Assembly (NCBI GenBank): GCA_015501595.1
Contig: JADNRX010000134.1
Coordinates: 1 to 64,000, forward strand
Direction of reading: 5' to 3'
DNA length: 64,000 nucleotides
Source: Hymenopellis radicata
Taxonomy: Eukaryota; Basidiomycota; Agaricomycetes; Agaricales; Physalacriaceae
The notes beneath the pieces are model-generated. The model was not told the DNA's origin and ran no database searches. It saw nothing but the letters and a program-made list of their open reading frames with translations. Shown piece after piece: positions 58,613 to 64,000 of the stretch (position 1 is the first letter of the stretch; the number at the start of each line of letters is the position of its first letter). The position numbers and the translations under genes are program-made.

Positions 58613-60515
58613 GGGAGCGGAGGTGAGGGGGGGGGGGAGGGGGGACGCAGGAGAGGCGTCGAGGGAGGGGAGTCAGGAGCGAGAGCAGGGGTTGGAGTTG
58701 GAGGACCTTTTTCCTATCGTCACGCCATTCAAGGCGGATGCGTGGGAGCAGGAGCTGATGCTCGTGGGGGTGTACGACGAGTACTCCGACATTCCCAAAG
58801 GCATTCGGGAAGGTTTCTCAATCGGTTTAGACGCTTTCGAATTAGACAGGACATACGTCCCACAGAACCACGCCAAGACACCAGAACATATAGAATTCAT
58901 TGCAACACAATGCGCAGAAGAGATAGCGATGGGAAGACTTTCCAGAGGTTTCACTCCAGAAGAATTGGAGGCGAAAATTGGTACGCGCAGTCAGATTACG
59001 CGTAGTTTGGCGTAAACTAACAGATCCTCAGGGTACTTCCGTACTGCCCCGATGAACGTCGTCGAACGTCCCGCTGGCGAAGGAAAGCCCGCGAAACTGC
59101 GCATTACAACAGACCACTCGTTTCCGCATATCCCACTTTCCGAAGATATATCCGCTGCTATAGAACACCGTGCCACACTAGACAGTCCCGAAAGCGAACC
59201 GCGAATAAAAATCAACCCAGAGACGACCTCAATAAACTCACTGATAGACGCCGATGAATTTCCATGCGAATGGGGAACTTTCTCCGAGTGCTTTCTTCGA
59301 GTCGCGCAGGCGGAGGAAGGAACGCAGGTGGCGACCTTCGACGTGAAATCGGCGTTCAGAAACGTGCCCGTACGTCCGAGGGAGAGAAACTTCACTGCCG
59401 CCCGCGTTGGAGACCTGGTACATCTCAACCCGGACCTGGATTTCGGGGCCTGTCCTTCTCCCGGAATATTTGGTCGCATAGCGGATGCAATGGTCTACAT
59501 CCTGAAGCGGTGGGGAGTTCAAGCGCTTCTCAAGTGGGTGGACGACTTCATATTCTTCCGATGGCCCAAGAGGAAGCTGGAAGACGGTTCCTTCGAATAC
59601 TCCTACGATGCCGACATCATCTGGCAAGCCGCGGAACGCGTAGGGTGGCCATGGGCACCAGAGAAGTACAAAGCCTTTGCTTTCGAGTTCAACTACATCG
59701 GTTTCGACTGGGACCTCGTCGAGAAGACGGTCGTGCTTCCTAGCCAGAAGAAACTCAAGTACCAGGACAAAATTCAACCCTTCCGCGTCGTCAAAGCAAA
59801 GATGACAAAGAAACAGGCCGAATCGATAGCCGGGACGCTAAATCATGTTTGCCTCGTTTGCGCAGAAGGTCGTTCGAGGATGCCCGCTATTTACAGATTT
59901 CGAGCCGGCTTCAAGGACACCACCCCCGCGTTCATGACCCACACAATCTCGAAGGAGATGGCAGAGGACTTGGAGTGGTGGGGGAATAAGTTACGGGAGG
60001 AGTTCGTGGGCATGAAATGTGTCGTGCCTTCAGACCCGCGAGAGGACATTATCCTCATGGTGGATGCATCCACTTCCTGGGGCATAGGCCTAGTCCTCAA
60101 CGGAAAGTGGCTCGCGTGGCGTTTTAAACCGGGCTGGAAGACGGATGGCAGAGAAATTGGATGGGCTGAGATGGTCGCCATCTATCTTGCGCTACGCACC
60201 CTGCGAGCAGCCCGGATCAGAGATTGCCATATTCGCATCCGTTCGGACAACCAAGGCGTCATCGGGGCGCTGAAAGCAGGATACTCCAGAGGGCGACAGC
60301 AGAACACGATTCTCAGACGGATCGTAAGCCTAATGCAAGACACCGGCATTTGGCTCTCAGTGGAGTACGTTAACACGAAGGAAAACACGGCAGACGCACC
60401 GTCAAGGGGAGAGTTTGAGTCGAGGAAGAACCTGCTATGCACCCCTCCCAGAGTACCCGATTTCTTGAAACCCTACGTTTACAACTCAGTAGCGTACCAC
60501 GAGTTAAGGAACTAG
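58443..60515 (+). CDS. Ngaro reverse transcriptase-RNase H
   Basis: Copies element RNA into DNA. Segments 58443-58980 and 59032-60515 join through a 51 nt intron to 673 aa; the second part alone would begin at an internal ATG at 59052. RT motifs: ITTDHSFP, TFDVKSAFRNVPVRPRERN, DFGACPSPGIFGRIADAM, and the active-site box KWVDDFIFF (D350, D351), a VDD rather than YxDD form as in DIRS-order RTs. RNase H follows: LMVDASTSWGIGLVLNG (D524), GWAEMVAIYLALRTL (Glu), IRSDNQGVIGALKAG (Asp), and the YVNTKENTADAPSRG end. The real start is uncertain: the frame overlaps the gag end and contains a poly-G tract. No integrase or protease domain is seen. Confidence 0.88.
58981..59031 (+). other. Candidate spliceosomal intron in the RT gene
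   Basis: 51 nt, donor GTACGC, acceptor CTCAG, and a canonical ACTAAC branch site 13 bases before the acceptor. Unspliced sequence has an in-frame TAA; splicing gives LEAKIGYFRTAPMNVV across the join. Confidence 0.8.
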
Positions 60516-60650
60516 CAGTTCAGTGTATAATTAGATAGAGATTATTAAGGAGAATTGACAGCTCGGTTGGCGAGGCTACAAACTGCCATCGAACCATAAG
60601 GTTAGGGTTACAATCTTGGTGAAAGCTACCACCACACCCTACCAACAGAC

Positions 60651-61824
60651 ATGGCTAGACGAGGCTCAACGCCGGCCACGAAACGAGCGACAAGGAATGG
60701 CAGGAAGCCAAGCTTACAGAAAGGTGTGTCATACTGGCACAAGCGGAGCAAAGGGCTCAAGGCAGGATCTCGCAGCGAGACCAGCTCCACCATTGAAACT
60801 AGCCCAAATCATGGACCGATACGCGTCGTACCTCCCAGCGATGAGCCCAGAGATTAGAGCAGGCCTGGAGAAGTCATGGGCACGAGGATCGCGCAAAGGA
60901 CACCTCGGAGGACTACGCGATTACATCAGGTGGGCGGACAGCCAAGCCATCCACGACGCACACAGATTCCCGGCCTCAGACGCCATTCTGGAGGCGTATG
61001 TCGCACACTGGGTAGGAAAGAAGGGTAGCGCGAGTACGAGAAACCGCGTATATGGCATACGGGCCTTCCACATAGCAAACAGGCTACGCTGGAGCCCATC
61101 GCTACAAGTCAAGTACCTGCTGGAGGCAGTAAAGAAGGAGGTTCCTCGCGACGACATGCAGAAACCAAGGATGCCGGTAACGCACGCGCGCCTCGAGATG
61201 CTAGCGACGACTCTGGATCCATCAGATCCAAAGGACGCGGTGGTCAGAGCCATGGCCTTCGTTGCCTTCTACGCGCAGGCGAGGCTGGGAGAGCTGCTCC
61301 CGACCACAGCGAGGATTGACTGCTTCGACGGGAGATTCAATCCGACGGGAGTTGATGTGGGAGAAGACGTGTCGAGTTTAGGTTCAAAGGTCCTGCATTT
61401 ACCTTGGACGAAGGTCAAGAAGGAGAAGGGAGAGGATGTCCTAGTCGCAGCGCAGAGGGGCGTAACAGATCCGGTCACAGCCCTACAGGACCACATCTTC
61501 CTCAACGACATAGGCGAGGACGACCCGCTCGCATCTTACTTAGACAAGGACGGCAAGAGACGCATCCTCACAGTGAGAGAAATGATGGCGAGGTGCAACG
61601 AGGTGTGGGAAGGTAGAGGTCTGGTTCGTTTGACAGGACACTCCTTTCGCATAGGCGGGACTACGTTCTACCTGCTAGCGGGAGTTAGTACAGACGTGGT
61701 CAAGGCACTGGGGCGTTGGTCGTCGGACGCCTTCCTTCGCTACTGGAGAAGTTTAGAGCTCTTGGGAATTCTCCATGTGGAGATGATTAAGCCAAGTATT
61801 TCGCACAGACTAGCAGAGCAATAG
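60651..61824 (+). CDS. Ngaro tyrosine recombinase
   Basis: Integrates the DNA copy by site-specific recombination in place of a DDE integrase. Segments 60651-60723 and 60776-61824 join through a 52 nt intron to 373 aa with a basic leader (MARRGSTPATKRATRNGRK). An N-terminal SAM-like core-binding part (KGHLGGLRDYIRW, SASTRNRVYGIRAFHIANRL) precedes the catalytic domain. Catalytic set: R194 in QARLGELLP, H313 and R316 in TGHSFRIGGTTF, W339 at the H/W position in GRWSSD, and nucleophile Y347 in FLRYWRS. All key residues are present, so the enzyme looks intact. Without splicing, the recombinase frame has no ATG at its 5' end (it could only start at a GTG at 60616), which supports the intron. Confidence 0.87.
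60724..60775 (+). other. Candidate spliceosomal intron in the recombinase gene
   Basis: 52 nt, donor GTGTGT, acceptor CGCAG; joins the ATG-led basic leader to the recombinase frame in phase. The branch site is less clear than in the RT intron. Confidence 0.6.
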
Positions 61825-61915
61825 AAAGTGAATCAAAGTCCAGCCTCTTTCGTCTTCTCGTGAGTTGGGGGGTCTCGTTCTGTGAACAGATCGTGACGCG
61901 CCGAAAGGCTTAGGG

Positions 61916-62135
61916 TGGGTTCTCAGATCTGTCCACTCGGCTCGTCCCCAGGGGGATCGGGTCGGTTCACTTCCCAGAAGTGTTCCCCCTCCTTCCTTCC
62001 TCACCCAACTCACAGGTCTCAGTCGTCTGGCTTTCTTCCTTTCCTTTCTAGCAGCAAGAATAAGATACTCAGACATTCTCGCTGCTTCTCAGAAACTCAG
62101 ATCACACAAGTGCCATTTCTAGGTAACGTCGTGAA
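61916..62135 (+). repeat. Ngaro split repeat B1
   Basis: Starts TGGGTTCTCAGATCTGTCC and runs to the A2 start. It is uninterrupted, so it shows the sequence that B2 had before the hAT insertion. Confidence 0.88.
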
Positions 62136-62298
62136 ATGGGAGCCACGAGGAGGCTGGCGCGGGTAGGGGGAATCGTGGCGACGTTTCACGCGACCGGTTG
62201 ATGGCACGTGATCCAGTTTCCTTTCCTTCCGTCCTCCATCTCAAATCCTCCAACATCGTCAGCGCGTTCATTTCGTCGCTGAGTCTTTCTTTCTTTCG
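62136..62298 (+). repeat. Ngaro split repeat A2
   Basis: 163 bp copy of A1, directly following B1. Confidence 0.9.
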
Positions 62299-62383
62299 CC
62301 CACCCACCCAGCACCTTTTTGGTTTGTTGGAGAGGTTTTTCTAGTAGAGATAGTCGGACGGTTGGGTCCTAGAGCAGAGTGGA

Positions 62384-62525
62384 TGGGTTCTCAGATCTGT
62401 CCACTCGGCTCGTCCCCAGGGGGATCGGGTCGGTTCACTTCCCAGAAGTGTTCCCCCTCCTTCCTTCCTCACCCAACTCACAGGTCTCAGTCGTCTGGCT
62501 TTCTTCCTTTCCTTTCTAGCAGCAA
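62384..62525 (+). repeat. Ngaro split repeat B2, left part
   Basis: Matches B1 from its first base to the AGCAGCAA at 62518-62525; the remainder resumes at 63949-64000 after the hAT element. Confidence 0.88.
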
Positions 62526-63940
62526 TAGAGGGAGGCACGAGTGTCCACCCGGGTGCATCTGCCACCCGCGCGGCAGATACTTGCGCCTCCAGACCCATAC
62601 CCGCCACCCGTGACAATACTTGTCACCCGTGGGTACTTGACCCGCAGGTGAAGTACTTGCCAAGTACTTGCCTCCCGGGTGGGCAAGTACTTGCCTAAAT
62701 ACCTGTAGATTTTGAAGCATTGTTCGTGCTCGCCGACGACCCCGAGCAATTGCGCGGGGGCTATCGACGTGCACGAGACACAACGGTGAAGCCCCGGTTA
62801 CTTGCATGAGCAAGAACCGCGGCTACACGAAGTGTGGGGGATGGGGTGCGGTGGGAGAGAGAGGAGAATAGCCCGACGAGCAGGAAACGACATTGACGAG
62901 TATTCAGAGCTTGAGGAAATGTAAGTAGCAAGATAGAGTAAGGCCTGAAGACGAACCTCTCGACTGAATATGCGCGCGGAATACGCCTTTGAGCTGATGC
63001 GCCATTCCGGGCCCAGAAATCCCGAGTCGCGCAAGTAAGAACCCCCGTCGGATTCCATTTCCATAGTCTTCTCCATCGTCGTCGTCGCGTGTGTCGTTAT
63101 CCTGGTGTTGTCGTTAGCCGCTGTGGCCCCGGCCCCTGATAGTTCGTGTGCGCCTGGTGTGCGCAGGCGCGAGCAGGCAGGGAAGATATGGCAGATATGG
63201 CCGCTGAGAGGCCGCACTCGTGATCCAAGAGTGTGGCAGCCTCGTCGTGAGGGTTTACGCCGTCCGGAGCCGTACGAAGGAGCGCCGTCACAGAGACGAG
63301 CGCAAAAGCTCGCCCCGGAACGTATCCGAGGTGGCGGCGCAGAGCCAGAGTCAACGGAAAAATGTCGTCCTGCCGTATTGCAGCCTCCGTGAGGGCTTAC
63401 GCTGTCCGTGCTCGCTCCAGGTGGCGTTGTCGCGCAGACAAACGCAAGGAATAGCCCCGGATCGAATCCATGGGCAGCGGCGGGCGGCGCGAAGCCAAAC
63501 CCCGCGAGAAAAGCAGCAGAACACAAAGCAGAGAGAAGAGAAAAGCGCCAGAACTTGTTCTGAGTCTTACAAGCACGACGTATTCGTCGTGCTGTCGTGG
63601 TAAGAGGCAGAGCGATACGATCTGAGCTGATCGATCGCTATCCGGAAACTGCCGGACTGCTCGGCGATCTCGGCAATTGGAGAAATTCGTGGATAACGTC
63701 GTTTCTCAACGATGTTGGGCTCGTTTGAGCCCAAATAAATTCGAGAAAATCTAATATATATATATGTGTATGCTAGGCAAGTATTAGGCAAGTACTTGCT
63801 CCTCGAAAGCCGTACCTGCCACCCGTGCACCACCCGGGTGGTGGCAAGTGCCGGGTGTGCGGGTGCCGGGTGCGGCACCACCCGGGTGATGCCGATACCT
63901 GCAAGTACTTGTAAGTACTTACCACTCGTGCCTACCTCTA
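62526..63940. mobile_element. Non-autonomous hAT-type transposon nested in Ngaro B2
   Basis: 1,415 bp. Terminal inverted repeats are TAGAGGGAGGCACGAGTG at the left and, read on the other strand, TAGAGGTAGGCACGAGTG at the right. It is flanked by a perfect 8 bp duplication AGCAGCAA (62518-62525 and 63941-63948). An 8 bp duplication plus TAGAG-type ends fits the hAT superfamily. No transposase is encoded: the longest ORF (minus strand, 62798-63526) is Ser/Pro/Arg-rich without domains. The outer ~150 bp of both ends are dense in ACTTGC/GTACTTG and CACCCG/CGGGTG repeats, as expected for transposase-binding subterminal repeats. The intact B1 repeat is a within-element empty site. Confidence 0.9.
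63226..63520 (+). repeat. Degenerate ~150 bp tandem duplication inside the hAT element
   Basis: A segment starting 'GCAGCCTCGTCGTGAGGGTTT' near 63226 recurs near 63381 as 'GCAGCCTCCGTGAGGGCTT', each followed by a CGCAAA/CGCAAG stretch and a 'GCCCCGGA(A/T)CG(T/A)ATCC' core. It is internal filler rather than coding sequence. Confidence 0.5.
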
Positions 63941-63948
63941 AGCAGCAA

Positions 63949-64000
63949 GAATAAGATACTCAGACATTCTCGCTGCTTCTCAGAAACTCAGATCACACAA
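63949..64000 (+). repeat. Ngaro split repeat B2, right part
   Basis: GAATAAGATACTCAGACATT onward equals the corresponding part of B1 (from 62056); the repeat continues past the window. Confidence 0.88.

Larger units (their letters stand above)
55245..64000 (+). mobile_element. Ngaro-type (DIRS order) tyrosine-recombinase retrotransposon
   Basis: Order seen: repeat A1, gag, RT-RNase H, tyrosine recombinase, then B1-A2-B2. The split direct repeats (A1/A2 and B1/B2) and a tyrosine recombinase in place of a DDE integrase define the Ngaro group; classical LTRs and any methyltransferase domain are absent. A1 and A2 are each 163 bp and nearly identical. B1 directly abuts A2. B2 is split by a nested hAT element and resumes at 63949, running off the window, so the true right end is probably a few dozen bases beyond 64000. 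All three genes become single frames after removal of one 50-52 bp GT-AG intron each. No obvious target-site duplication is expected for this recombinase mechanism. Confidence 0.9.

Noticed and set aside
55245..62525. LTR retrotransposon (Gypsy/Copia) interpretation
   Set aside because: No DDE integrase, protease or simple LTR pair; tyrosine recombinase and split A/B repeats are decisive for Ngaro.
62798..63526. 242 aa minus-strand ORF inside the hAT element as a transposase
   Set aside because: No hAT dimerisation or catalytic motif, low-complexity Ser/Pro/Arg composition, and it lies over a degenerate tandem duplication.

Overview
This window looks like nuclear DNA of a filamentous basidiomycete, probably an Agaricomycete. 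Coding exons are cut by many 45-60 bp GT-AG introns. The Ste12 factor carries C-terminal C2H2 fingers as in basidiomycetes, and there are AA9 (LPMO) relics, an FAD halogenase and short basidiomycete-type membrane proteins. No bacterial-style operons are present. Gene models below were spliced by hand; where exon sums are quoted they are divisible by three.

Layout. 1-14 kb: a window-edge membrane-protein fragment, a mitochondrial 2-oxodicarboxylate carrier (-), SRP9 (+), the pheromone-response factor STE12 (+), a 325 bp inverted-repeat (MITE-like) element behind STE12 and a block of degenerate tandem repeats. 14-22 kb: an AMID/NDH-2-like FAD oxidoreductase (-), an intronless FAD-dependent halogenase-like gene (+), and decayed duplicates of the oxidoreductase start and of an AA9 monooxygenase on both sides of the halogenase. 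22-28 kb: a large SHPRH/IRC20-type SNF2-RING gene (-) whose reading frame is broken by several single-base indels. 31-42 kb: an NTF2-like candidate, two tandem HMG-box genes, a predicted OTT_1508-type deaminase (-), glucosidase II alpha (-), and two related small proteins, one at each end. 42-54 kb: a conserved-looking 522 aa unknown (-), two divergent single-pass membrane proteins, a stand-alone thioesterase (-) and a monocarboxylate-type MFS transporter (+).

55.2-64.0 kb is one mobile element. It is a Ngaro-type (DIRS order) retrotransposon with gag, RT-RNase H and tyrosine-recombinase genes, and with the split direct repeats A1-(genes)-B1-A2-B2. Each of its three genes can be restored to one frame by a single 50-52 bp GT-AG intron. 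A 1,415 bp non-autonomous hAT element is nested in the B2 repeat, with a perfect 8 bp target duplication; the B1 repeat preserves the empty site. This nested element is the most striking structure here.

Several conserved genes (SHPRH-like, glucosidase II alpha, second HMG gene, thioesterase) contain single-base frame breaks, some in homopolymer runs, so local sequence error must be weighed against gene decay.
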